From Dyadobacter bucti (GTDB taxonomy: Bacteria; Bacteroidota; Bacteroidia; Cytophagales; Spirosomataceae), in the NCBI RefSeq assembly GCF_005869225.1, contig NZ_SWFP01000002.1, positions 930,001 to 994,000 of the forward strand: a stretch of DNA of 64,000 nt. Reading direction: 5' to 3'. Positions within the stretch are counted from its first letter, which is position 1. Each line of letters begins with the position of its first letter. Under the pieces are notes generated by a model, which worked only from the letters and a program-made list of their open reading frames with translations, ran no database searches and had not been told where the DNA came from. A program made the position numbers and the translations under genes. Positions 8,442 through 16,270 of this stretch are shown piece after piece.

Positions 8442-9443
8442 ATGAGCGATCAGCAGGCAGATATTATCTTTTACACCTCCCCCGCAGGCCACGTAAAAGT
8501 CGAAGTGATCTTTAATGATGAAACATTCTGGCTGAACCAGAAAAGGTTAGCGGAATTGTTTGGTGTTGAGGTAAACACAATCAACTATCACTTAAAAGAA
8601 ATTTATAAATCTGGCGAGCTGGCCGAAGAGGCAACTATTCGAAAAATTCGAATAGTTCAAAAAGAAGGAAACAGGCATGTTTCCAGAGATGTTGATTTCT
8701 ATAATCTCGACGCCATTATTGCAGTAGGTTACCGCGTAAACAGCTTTCAGGCTACGCAATTCCGTATCTGGGCGACGAAAACTTTGAGGGAATTTATCAT
8801 CAAAGGATTTGTATTGGACGATGAAAGGATTAAACAGGGAAAGCGTTTCGGAAAAGATTATTTCGATGAATTACTCGAAAGGATTCGCGAGATACGCGCC
8901 AGTGAGCGAAGGTTTTATCTGAAAATCACGGACATCTACGAGCAGTGCAGTATCGACTATGTGAAAGGTGCAGATATCACGGTTAGATTTTTCAAAACCG
9001 TACAAAACAAGCTCCACTATGCCATTTCCGGTAAAACAGCAGCTACGATCATCGCTGAACGGGCCGATGCCGGCAAGCCAAATATGGGTTTACAAACATT
9101 CAAAAATGCGCCGCATGGCAAAGTGCTAAAAAGTGACATCGGTGTTGCCAAAAATTATCTCATCGAAAAAGAAATCAAGGAACTGGAACGCATTGTGTCT
9201 ATGTACCTGGATTATGCTGAAAATCAGGCGGCGAGGCAAATTCCCATGAAAATGGAAGACTGGGTTACCAGATTAGACGCTTTCCTGCAATTCAACGAAT
9301 ATCAGATCCTGAAAGACGGCGGAAAGGTCAGCCATGACATTGCTCTTTCGCTCGCAGAAAAAGAATATGAAAAGTTTCGGATTGAACAGGACAGGAATTT
9401 TGAGAGTGATTTTGATAAACTTTTAAAGTCGATGAAAGACTAA
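8442..9443 (+). CDS. rhuM: RhuM-family protein
   Basis: A full-length 333-residue RhuM (virulence RhuM) protein. The N-terminal part (about 25-60) contains a winged-helix-like segment, WLNQKRLAELFGVEVNTINYHLKEI. It is followed by the family block RDVDFYNLDAIIAVGYRVNS with the FRIWATKTLREFIIKGF helix (about 90-130), and an extended alpha-helical C-terminus. The biochemical function is unknown. The genes are typically scattered on genomic islands and beside restriction or defence genes. Here it stands alone between an AlkA-like gene and an acyltransferase, with no restriction subunit nearby. Confidence 0.9.
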   Translation: MSDQQADIIFYTSPAGHVKVEVIFNDETFWLNQKRLAELFGVEVNTINYHLKEIYKSGELAEEATIRKIRIVQKEGNRHVSRDVDFYNLDAIIAVGYRVNSFQATQFRIWATKTLREFIIKGFVLDDERIKQGKRFGKDYFDELLERIREIRASERRFYLKITDIYEQCSIDYVKGADITVRFFKTVQNKLHYAISGKTAATIIAERADAGKPNMGLQTFKNAPHGKVLKSDIGVAKNYLIEKEIKELERIVSMYLDYAENQAARQIPMKMEDWVTRLDAFLQFNEYQILKDGGKVSHDIALSLAEKEYEKFRIEQDRNFESDFDKLLKSMKD

Positions 9444-9477
9444 AAATCTTCAAGGCGTTGCCGGTCCGCAAGTAGAG

Positions 9478-10656
9478 CTACAGGTACTTCCGCGCGATTT
9501 TGCTTTTTCTGATCAGAATACTAGCAGTCCAGCTTCCCGAAAGAGCCACCAGAAATACAATAGCGAATTTTACAACTGCATGAAAATCAGCATCCATTAA
9601 CAAAAACTGGCACCATATCACAAAGGGATAATGTAAAAGATAAATCAGATACGCATTGCGGGAAAGTGAGTTCCACCAGCTATTTTCCGAATTGACGAGC
9701 GCGCGAAATGTAGTCAGGAATGCGATGCAGCTGCATGTGCAGGACGCTACGTAAACTGAAAAATAAATAAGATACCCGTAAAACCCGGACAATGTACCTG
9801 CCTTAACAAGATCGGTAAGATAACCGGAAATCACTGTGAGAATTGCGTAAACTGACACACATACAATCATCCATAGCCACCAGTATTTCACGACAATTGA
9901 TCTGGTAGAAAAAATACCTTCACTGAAAGTGGTATTACCCACCGTCACCCCGAACATAAAATAGCCAAAATACAGCAATATGCGGTCGAGCTGAAAGTCA
10001 AAGGGCCCGAAACCTGTCCAGGTACCGGCGCCGATGAGAAATACGACCGGAACATACAGGAGAAATGTGAGCGAAAACCAAAACACAAAAAAGCGAAAAG
10101 GGCTATTTGATATCCGGTTAATCATGCCGGATAGCCTGCCAAATACCCTTTTCATAGAAGGATAGGTAACAGCAAACAGGATATTGAACAAAAACAAAAC
10201 CCAGATAAACCAGGGCGGACCGACGGGCCAGCGCTCAACTGTAAAGAAATCCAGGATGTGAGCTGAGACTTCCGTGTTGCCCGTGGCGATATAAAATGAC
10301 GGAAAATGCGCTAGCAGATTCAGCAGCGTCCCCCCGATGATAAAGGGAATAAACAACCTGTAAATCCGGTCTTGGACAAAAACTGCTATGCTTTTCTTCT
10401 CAATGCTTCTGATCAGGAACAGCCCGGCAATAAAAAACATCAGCGTCATAAAAAACACATCGTTGAAATTTTCAAAAATATCCAGCCCGACTGACCGCTC
10501 GGAGTCCACAATCGGGTGCGTGGAATTGATATAAGCCGTACTGTCAAATTTAGCGAAAGTGGTATAAGCCAGGGATGAATGATGTGCTACAACAAGGACT
10601 GTAATAAACGAACGCAGATAATCGACCCATAAAGTCCTGCCGGCTTCTTTTTTCAT
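9478..10656 (-). CDS. acyltransferase family 3 integral membrane protein
   Basis: The 392-residue protein has about ten membrane helices and the acyltransferase_3 layout. It begins LWVDYLRSFITVLVVAHHSSLAY, in which the His pair near residues 20-21 is the family's candidate catalytic position. Other family features are FFMTLMFFIAGLFLIRS and the Arg-containing loop VQDRIYRLFIPFIIGG. Such enzymes O-acylate cell-surface or lipid sugars. It is the last gene of a three-gene minus-strand cluster, 21 bp after a small lipoprotein gene. The acceptor is unknown. Confidence 0.88.
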   Translation of the reverse strand: MKKEAGRTLWVDYLRSFITVLVVAHHSSLAYTTFAKFDSTAYINSTHPIVDSERSVGLDIFENFNDVFFMTLMFFIAGLFLIRSIEKKSIAVFVQDRIYRLFIPFIIGGTLLNLLAHFPSFYIATGNTEVSAHILDFFTVERWPVGPPWFIWVLFLFNILFAVTYPSMKRVFGRLSGMINRISNSPFRFFVFWFSLTFLLYVPVVFLIGAGTWTGFGPFDFQLDRILLYFGYFMFGVTVGNTTFSEGIFSTRSIVVKYWWLWMIVCVSVYAILTVISGYLTDLVKAGTLSGFYGYLIYFSVYVASCTCSCIAFLTTFRALVNSENSWWNSLSRNAYLIYLLHYPFVIWCQFLLMDADFHAVVKFAIVFLVALSGSWTASILIRKSKIARKYL

Positions 10657-10677
10657 TTTTCAGTTAATTTCCAAAGT

Positions 10678-11052
10678 CTATTTCCCTTCAATCACTTTTT
10701 TCAACTTTTCACACATACTTTTTATGCGGTGATAGGAAGCTTCGGAGTTTTGTTCCTTGTCCAGTCTGATCAGAATTTTGCCGGGCGATTCTTCCAGTTC
10801 AATCTTCGTATGATCGTCCAGGATCAGTTCCTCTATATGCACATAGTCGCCGGTCACAGATCCGGCAGGCGCTATCTGCGTATGCACAAAACGCTTTATT
10901 TGCCTGGTTTTACGCTCATTGAATTTTGCAAAAAACTCAAACGTATCATCAGAATCGGTAACAGAAATTTTAAGGTCTTCTCCGCTGGAACAGGACAAAA
11001 ACAAGCCCAGGATCAGAAACAAACAAATTTTCGTTTTGAATAAATTTTCCAT
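10678..11052 (-). CDS. small lipoprotein of unknown function
   Basis: The 124-residue protein has a clear lipoprotein signal: a hydrophobic helix (8-19) ending in the lipobox LFLSCS with Cys at about residue 21. The mature part is hydrophilic with a mixed alpha/beta pattern (LKISVTDSDDTFEFFAKFNERKTRQIKRF) and no family I recognise. It lies between the TPR gene (77 bp upstream) and the acyltransferase gene (21 bp downstream), all leftward, so co-transcription is likely. Confidence 0.72.
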   Translation of the reverse strand: MENLFKTKICLFLILGLFLSCSSGEDLKISVTDSDDTFEFFAKFNERKTRQIKRFVHTQIAPAGSVTGDYVHIEELILDDHTKIELEESPGKILIRLDKEQNSEASYHRIKSMCEKLKKVIEGK

Positions 11053-11129
11053 AGCTACTAATGTTTACAAGGTACCATGCAATATACAGTACTTTGAACG
11101 AATTATCTCGCAGTAGCTTATGAATTGTT

Positions 11130-11999
11130 TTATTTCATAACCAACGCCCGTTTCATAAAACCGCCCAGGAAACTTGCGGCCATGGTAAGAACCAGCGAAC
11201 CGTAGAGACCAAAATTTTCCAGCTCACGCCTCCCGGATGTTTCAGGTTGGGTAGTAAACAAAAGGTACCCGCTAAAAACCAGCACACATTGCAGCAACGC
11301 AATCACCCAGCCTTTGGTGGGTTCAACAAAACCAATCGCGATGGCAGCCAGCACAGTGATCAGATACGGAAGATGGACGGTCTCCGCGTTTTTAATCGAC
11401 ATTACCACGATAGTACTGGTAAACGCAGCCATGACCATGCTTGCGACCAGTTTTTTATTAAAAAAAGGTGCTTTTAGTCGGGGAGCCTGTTTTTCATTTT
11501 TCCCTTGCTCATTGATCCGTTTTTCGCTGGCAAAATCTGCTCCGGCCTCCGTGCGTTGCCCTAGCTGAAGATATACCTGCGCTCTCCAGTAATAAGGTTC
11601 CGGTGAAGTTTCCTGCGCTTTGATTACCGCCTTGTTCAACGATTGCAGCGCAGCATTATAATCCTGATCTTCGAGATAAAACCTACCCAGTTCCATGTGA
11701 GCACGGAAAATATCATCATCGATACTGGCCGCAGTCTGCACATCCTGAAATCCTTCGGTCCGCTTGCCTTTGCCTTTCCGGCTCAATCCACGGTAAAGAT
11801 AAGCAACACCTGACTTGGGTTTCTCGCTGATTTTTAAATCGAAATAGGCATACGACTCATCGAACTGACCATTTTTATAAAGTTCGATCCCCTTCGAAAA
11901 TGCAGCTTCTTCCTTTTCAGATTTCGAGCGGAGGTCTGCATAATTGCGTAAATAAAATATATAGCCAAAAAATGTAACTACAACAAGTAACTCCAGCAT
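11130..11999 (-). CDS. TPR-repeat membrane protein
   Basis: The 289-residue protein begins with a single membrane anchor (about 2-17), followed by about three to four tetratricopeptide repeats (35-170, e.g. AFSKGIELYKNGQFDESYAYFDLKI and AHMELGRFYLEDQDYNAALQSLNKAV). A C-terminal domain of about three membrane helices (190-285) follows a Lys/Arg-rich linker. TPRs mediate protein contacts and no enzyme motif is visible. It is first in the leftward cluster with the lipoprotein and acyltransferase genes. The combination suggests an envelope scaffold, but this is a guess. Confidence 0.75.
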   Translation of the reverse strand: MLELLVVVTFFGYIFYLRNYADLRSKSEKEEAAFSKGIELYKNGQFDESYAYFDLKISEKPKSGVAYLYRGLSRKGKGKRTEGFQDVQTAASIDDDIFRAHMELGRFYLEDQDYNAALQSLNKAVIKAQETSPEPYYWRAQVYLQLGQRTEAGADFASEKRINEQGKNEKQAPRLKAPFFNKKLVASMVMAAFTSTIVVMSIKNAETVHLPYLITVLAAIAIGFVEPTKGWVIALLQCVLVFSGYLLFTTQPETSGRRELENFGLYGSLVLTMAASFLGGFMKRALVMK

Positions 12000-12208
12000 G
12001 TCTGAATTTTAATTGGGTCCGTGGGAGGTTGCTTTAAAACACCCGCGAAGGTACGACAGCCCCAAGTTATTTAAAATTAAAAACCAGCCGAAGTCCGGGC
12101 ACCGGCTCAATAGCAAAGGAAATGATTTGCATGCTGCTGAAGTAGTTAACCGTTTCAGCAGCCTTACAAAATGTGTAAGTTTTGAATGGCAGAAAATCGT
12201 AAACACCC

Positions 12209-13132
12209 TTATCCCTGTTTCAGCTTCTCGTCATAATTCTTTTTCAGATCGATAACTGCCTGGTCGTACCCTTTTTTGTCAAAGAAAGCTTCGGGACGGT
12301 AAGGATCTCCGGGCTTGTGTTTTTTATGCAGATCAAACTGGCTCGCATGAGAAGAAAGCCAGATGTCAAATGTCTCCTTTTGCATCGCTACCAGCGTTTT
12401 CGCATAGTCCTTCCCTACTTCCGGATAACCCGGCATCCCCGAGAGCTTTGTTTCGTCGAGAATACTCGGCATGTTCGCGATCAATACTTTGTACGAGCGT
12501 TTGTCATCTTTAACCGTGAATGAAAAACTGGACGCGCCGGGCGTATGCCCTGGATGGTGCAAAAGTCTGATCTGCATACCTCCCAGGCTGACAATCTCCT
12601 GATCATTCAGCAATTTGTCTGCTTTTACGGGTTCAAATGTGCTTCCGCCTCCGCCTAATACGTAATCAGAAGCACCGCCGTCGCCCAGGGCCTTTGCATC
12701 TTTCTGCTGGATCATCATCTTGGCACCGGTTGCCCTTTTCACTGCGGCCATGCCTCCCACGTGATCATAATGTGCATGGGTGGCCAGCAGGATTTTGATA
12801 TCCGAAAATTTAAAACCAAGCGCTTCCACGTGTTTCCGGATCATCGGCGCAGATGCTTCAAGCCCGGTGTTGATCAGGATGTGCCCCTGAGGCGTAGTGA
12901 TCAGATAACAGGACAGATCGTAAGTCCCGACGTAGTACAGATTCCCTGCAATCCGGAACGGCTGATAATCCCTTGACCAGGCTTCCTGGCTGTGAGGCAG
13001 GTTCCACGTTTTTTTCTGTGCAGTGGATAACATGGGAGTTAAACAACATCCCGCGATCAGGGAAATTTTGAGGGCTCGTACTATTGTTGGCATAAAAATG
13101 ATGGTATGCCGCAAAGATAAATCAAACGTCAT
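12209..13132 (-). CDS. subclass B3 metallo-beta-lactamase-like hydrolase, secreted
   Basis: The 307-residue frame carries the full B3 zinc ligand set: HAHYDH (His119, His121, Asp123, His124), His196 in HHPGHTPGASSF, and His262 in LSSHASQF. A signal peptide ends near MLSTAQ (residue 39). The frame overlaps the upstream SDR stop (TAATG), favouring a coupled start at 13132. The Met at codon 14 (13093) gives a more normal 25-residue signal peptide, so the start is uncertain. Subclass B3 enzymes hydrolyse beta-lactams including carbapenems, but many environmental homologues have other or unknown substrates. Sequence alone shows the fold and metal site, not resistance. Confidence 0.85.
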   Translation of the reverse strand: MTFDLSLRHTIIFMPTIVRALKISLIAGCCLTPMLSTAQKKTWNLPHSQEAWSRDYQPFRIAGNLYYVGTYDLSCYLITTPQGHILINTGLEASAPMIRKHVEALGFKFSDIKILLATHAHYDHVGGMAAVKRATGAKMMIQQKDAKALGDGGASDYVLGGGGSTFEPVKADKLLNDQEIVSLGGMQIRLLHHPGHTPGASSFSFTVKDDKRSYKVLIANMPSILDETKLSGMPGYPEVGKDYAKTLVAMQKETFDIWLSSHASQFDLHKKHKPGDPYRPEAFFDKKGYDQAVIDLKKNYDEKLKQG

Positions 13133-13920
13133 TACTGAGCCGTATACCCGCCGTCAATAATGATAGATTGTCCGGTAATTCCACGGGCTGCATCGCTGGT
13201 CAGAAAAACGGCACATTGGGCGATCTCTTCAGTGCTGATAAGCCTTTTCTGAGGCACGAGGGGGAATATCACCTCTTCTATAATTTTCTCCGGTGTTGTA
13301 TTTCTGATCTTTGCCAAATCTGCAAATTGACCTCTTACCAGCGCAGTATCCACATATCCCGGGCAAATCGCATTGACTGTAATCCCCCATTCCGCTCCTT
13401 CCAGCGCAGCGACTTTGGTAAGTCCGATCAGACCGTGCTTGGCGCTGTTATATGCAACTTTACCGGCAAAGCCGATGAGCCCGTTGATGGAAGCCATGTT
13501 GATAATGCGTCCGGAAAGTTGTTTTTTCATGACTGGCATCACATGTTTGATGGCAATAAAAGGAGCTGTCAGCATTATCCTGATCATTTGCTCAAAACGC
13601 TCCGTCGGGAAGTCTTCAATGAGCGACACATATTGCAGGCCTGCATTGTTGATCAGAACGTCCAGCCGTCCATGTTCTTTTAATGTAAGATCAATGACCG
13701 ATTTCAGATCATCTTCTTTTGTTACATCACAGCCGACGCCCGTTACTTTGTATCCCTTCGCCACCAAACCGGCTGCTTTTTCACGGGCTTGATTGTCGTT
13801 CAGATCCGTTAGCATCACATAAGCCCCAAGGGCCGCAAACTGCATGGCTATTTCAAAGCCGATACCGCTGGCGGCCCCCGTGATCAGGACTACTTTTCCT
13901 TTTAAGCTATCTTCTCCCAT
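13132..13920 (-). CDS. SDR, 3-hydroxybutyrate dehydrogenase-like
   Basis: The 262-residue classical SDR has the cofactor motif TGAASGIG (14-21), Asp39 favouring NAD(H), NNAG (91-94), Ser144 in NMASING, and Tyr157/Lys161 in YNSAKHG. The blocks LQYVSLIEDFPTERFEQM and AICPGYVDTALVRGQ are typical of D-3-hydroxybutyrate dehydrogenases, which interconvert 3-hydroxybutyrate and acetoacetate. The stop codon shares a base with the possible start of the metallo-beta-lactamase-like gene, so the two form a coupled operon. The metabolic link between them is unclear. Confidence 0.85.
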   Translation of the reverse strand: MGEDSLKGKVVLITGAASGIGFEIAMQFAALGAYVMLTDLNDNQAREKAAGLVAKGYKVTGVGCDVTKEDDLKSVIDLTLKEHGRLDVLINNAGLQYVSLIEDFPTERFEQMIRIMLTAPFIAIKHVMPVMKKQLSGRIINMASINGLIGFAGKVAYNSAKHGLIGLTKVAALEGAEWGITVNAICPGYVDTALVRGQFADLAKIRNTTPEKIIEEVIFPLVPQKRLISTEEIAQCAVFLTSDAARGITGQSIIIDGGYTAQ

Positions 13921-14074
13921 TTTTACAAATTATTTACCGATCACAAAAGCGACCGGCAATGCATTTTTACGTGAAGCAAGACAGATTTTTCCGTTATTCT
14001 TCCAAATCCGGTTTCTGATATACCGCCTCATTTTTCACCTTGATTTCTATTTCCACCAGGATCCGGACCCGCTG

Positions 14075-14398
14075 CTACTGACAGCCGGCGGATTCAATAA
14101 TAATCTGTGCGTCAATTTCCTTGTGGGTGGCGCCGATCGTCTGGCAGACCACGTCAAGCTTGTCATTCAGTGAGTCATGCCCAAACCTGGTGCTGATAAT
14201 GCAATTCGCCAAGATTTCCTTGTTGTAAATGATCCGGATACCGTACAATGTCTCCAGTTCCTGAAAAACCTCTGAAACCAGAACATCTTCAAAGAGCTTT
14301 TTCACATCACCGGCCTCCGCCAGCAGTGGCATAGGTTCGCCAGAAAGATGTTTTAACAGGCTTTCATTTTTACGGTCGAACACGCCCTTTTCATTGGA
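14075..14398 (-). pseudogene. FecR anti-sigma factor fragment (C-terminal DUF4974 part only)
   Basis: The frame encodes the last third of a FecR-type protein: SNEKGVFDRKNESLLKHL, matching the end of a FecR domain, followed by a DUF4974-like segment (VFQELETLYGIRIIYN onward) ending in a stop. In frame upstream a stop codon (TAA at 14399-14401) cuts off the rest. The N-terminal sigma-binding region, membrane helix and most of the FecR domain are missing, and no sigma factor or SusC is adjacent. I read it as a decayed remnant of an ECF/FecR module. Only a GTG codon (14383) could serve as start. Confidence 0.7.
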
Positions 14399-14641
14399 TT
14401 AACATAAAAGGACAAAATATTTCAAAAAAAATTTTTGGTAACCAATTTTCACTTCAACATGTAAAAATTACATTTATACTACGCATAAGACAAATGCTTC
14501 TCAAATCTCGCTGTAAGGGCTTCTTGCTAATTTGCAGATGAAAACCTACTGAAAAATGGATTCTGGATTTGGAACTCCGAGATCTATTTGATAAGTTCGT
14601 GTAACAATTATTACATTGGTGAACACTGTAGCAGTTTCTAA

Positions 14642-14842
14642 ATGGAAGCAATAGATCAATTTTCATCCCTCATCATAGGTATAGCCTGCATGGTCTGTGT
14701 TGTCAGTATTATTAAGCTTCTGTACAATATTGCCACTGACAAAGCGGTGACAATTACCAATAAGAAAACCGGCAAATCAGCCCAGATAACGCGTAGATAC
14801 GACAAAAATCAAATTCGAAAATTAAGCGAAGTTCTTAATTGA
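14642..14842 (+). CDS. small single-pass membrane protein, unknown
   Basis: A 66-residue protein with one N-terminal membrane helix (about 8-30, FSSLIIGIACMVCVVSIIKLL) and a basic cytoplasmic tail containing VTITNKKTGKSAQITRRYDKN, which looks like a short beta hairpin. I recognise no family. The region is visibly AT-richer than its neighbours. The stop codon TGA is followed by C, and an open downstream frame in +1 continues directly from it, so it may be the first half of a two-part product. A perfect terminator follows that second frame. Confidence 0.6.
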   Translation: MEAIDQFSSLIIGIACMVCVVSIIKLLYNIATDKAVTITNKKTGKSAQITRRYDKNQIRKLSEVLN

Positions 14843-15200
14843 CACTTTAGATACAAACCACACACTATCACCCTTCAAGAGCAAAGCAACTAAAGTAACA
14901 GGCGTATCGATTGTAATATCAGGCTTTGCTAATAAAATCCCAGACCCAGTCCTGAAAGATTGGACGCTGACGTTGAGTCCGGTTTTGGGGCTTACTATCA
15001 ATGTTTTAGGAAGCTTTGTTTACGCTTACTTTAAGTTTAGATATTCCAAATGGATATTAAACGAGAATATATCTGACCTCCGGCAAAGACAAAGCGAATC
15101 AACTTGTTCCGTTAAAGAGAAAAAAGACATTGAAGAAGAAATTGGAACTATCAATAAAGAAATCAGAAAAATAAGATCAAACCTGATCATCAAATTGTAA
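14838..15200 (+). CDS. small membrane/coiled-coil protein with no canonical start, unknown
   Basis: The frame is open from 14826 and ends at TAA 15198-15200. It contains a hydrophobic helix (LSPVLGLTINVLGSFVYAYFKF) and a charged helical C-terminus (KEKKDIEEEIGTINKEIRKI). No ATG or GTG occurs upstream of the helix; the only standard start is TTG at 14973, which would begin inside the membrane segment (75 residues). Starting at ATT 14838, overlapping the upstream TGA, would give 120 residues. Alternatives are +1 frameshifting from the upstream gene or a sequence error. I recognise no family. The helix plus coiled coil suggests an oligomeric membrane protein. Confidence 0.45.
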   Translation: MDTLDTNHTLSPFKSKATKVTGVSIVISGFANKIPDPVLKDWTLTLSPVLGLTINVLGSFVYAYFKFRYSKWILNENISDLRQRQSESTCSVKEKKDIEEEIGTINKEIRKIRSNLIIKL

Positions 15201-15230
15201 AAGCTATCGGCTATTTCCGATAGCTTTTTT
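15201..15230 (+). terminator. intrinsic terminator
   Basis: A perfect 10-bp stem (AAGCTATCGG, 15201-15210, with CCGATAGCTT, 15217-15226) with a 6-nt loop runs into a T-run. It begins directly after the stop codon of the small membrane protein frame, which supports that frame being part of a real transcription unit. Confidence 0.9.
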
Positions 15231-15340
15231 CATAAAAAGCCCTCTATGTCATCAAACGGGGACGAAACCAGCAGAAAGGAAAGGGCATTTAGCGTGAGCC
15301 TCAAAGTCTCAACTTACTACTATTCATGCACCTGGAAATG

Positions 15341-16093
15341 CTAGTAGGTCGCCCGCCCTCCCGAAAGATCAAATATAAAGCCTGTGGTAAAGCTGGCTTC
15401 TTTTGATACAATCCAGGAAGTCAAAGAGGCTACTTCCTCAACCGTTCCGAGTCGGTTCATTGGTATTTTGGCGGTCATGTAAGCCAGCTGCGCAGGATCC
15501 GTATTTTCGTTCATTGCCGTGCGGATCACAGCCGGAGCCACTCCGTTTACCGTAATACCGGTTTGCGCATACTCCTTACCTACCCCTTTCACGAGACCTA
15601 TCACACCGGCTTTCGTAGACGAATAGCCCACCATTCCGGGATTACCTTCTTTTCCGGCAATGGAGGCGATCAGCACGATCCGGCCGTAATTGTGCTTTTC
15701 CATAATCTGAACAGCATATTTGGTCATCAGAAAGGTGCCGCGCAGGTTTATTCCATATATCTGATCGTAATCTTCCACAGCATAGTCGGTGATTTTTGTA
15801 CTGGTAGGACCTACGATCCCCGCTGCGTTGACCATGATATCGAGCTTTCCGTGCATTGCTTCGACTTTCTGCATCGCTGTTTTGATATCTTCCTCCCGGG
15901 ATACGTTTACTACGTAACCTGTTGCCGCCAGCCCGGTTTTCTCAAATTCCCGGACTGTGTTTTCCAGTAACGCTGCATTGCGATCAAACAAAATGACGTG
16001 GCCGCCTTCTGATGCAATGCGGCTCGCAATTGCCTTGCCCAATCCGTCCGCCCCGCCCGTGATGACGGCTACCTGATCTTCAAATCTTTTCAT
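15341..16093 (-). CDS. SDR oxidoreductase
   Basis: The 250-residue classical SDR has the cofactor motif TGGADGLG (12-19), Asp37 after the second beta strand (NAD-preferring), NAAG (89-92), Ser144 in LIASIAGKEGN, Tyr157/Lys161 in YSSTKAG, and the C-terminal SGGRATY. It is close to FabG/glucose-1-dehydrogenase-like enzymes. The substrate is not readable from sequence. It is transcribed divergently from a GntR/FCD regulator across 177 bp of AT-rich sequence, so it is the likely target of that regulator, probably in sugar or sugar-acid catabolism (inference). Confidence 0.9.
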   Translation of the reverse strand: MKRFEDQVAVITGGADGLGKAIASRIASEGGHVILFDRNAALLENTVREFEKTGLAATGYVVNVSREEDIKTAMQKVEAMHGKLDIMVNAAGIVGPTSTKITDYAVEDYDQIYGINLRGTFLMTKYAVQIMEKHNYGRIVLIASIAGKEGNPGMVGYSSTKAGVIGLVKGVGKEYAQTGITVNGVAPAVIRTAMNENTDPAQLAYMTAKIPMNRLGTVEEVASLTSWIVSKEASFTTGFIFDLSGGRATY

Positions 16094-16121
16094 TGTGATT
16101 GTTTTACACTAATATTTTTTA

Positions 16122-16246
16122 TACAACAATTGTAATGATTATTTATAAATAAAAATACATTATATTGATATTAATTATAAAAAAACAAAACAATGTAGCT
16201 CAGAGGACGCCGGACCTTCACTTTTTTATAAATAAAAATAACTTTG
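16122..16246. promoter_or_regulatory. divergent promoter region with inverted and direct repeats
   Basis: The SDR/GntR intergenic region contains TACAA-caa-TTGTA (16122-16134) and two identical copies of the 16-mer TTTATAAATAAAAATA (16142-16157 and 16225-16240), 83 bp apart. The second copy runs into TAACTTTG (16239-16246), a TAnnTTTG -7 match for the GntR gene, with TTC 19 bp upstream. These are candidate operators for the FCD regulator. The low complexity of the 16-mer calls for caution. Confidence 0.4.
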
Positions 16247-16270
16247 TAACTTAAAAAAAGGGATTACACC

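Noticed and set aside
8442-9443. RhuM as part of a restriction or defence island
   Set aside because: No restriction, helicase, toxin or integrase genes lie next to it, so only the single gene is supported.
14454-14666. 70-codon minus-strand frame
   Set aside because: Unsupported by homology and largely in AT-rich non-coding sequence upstream of the small membrane gene.
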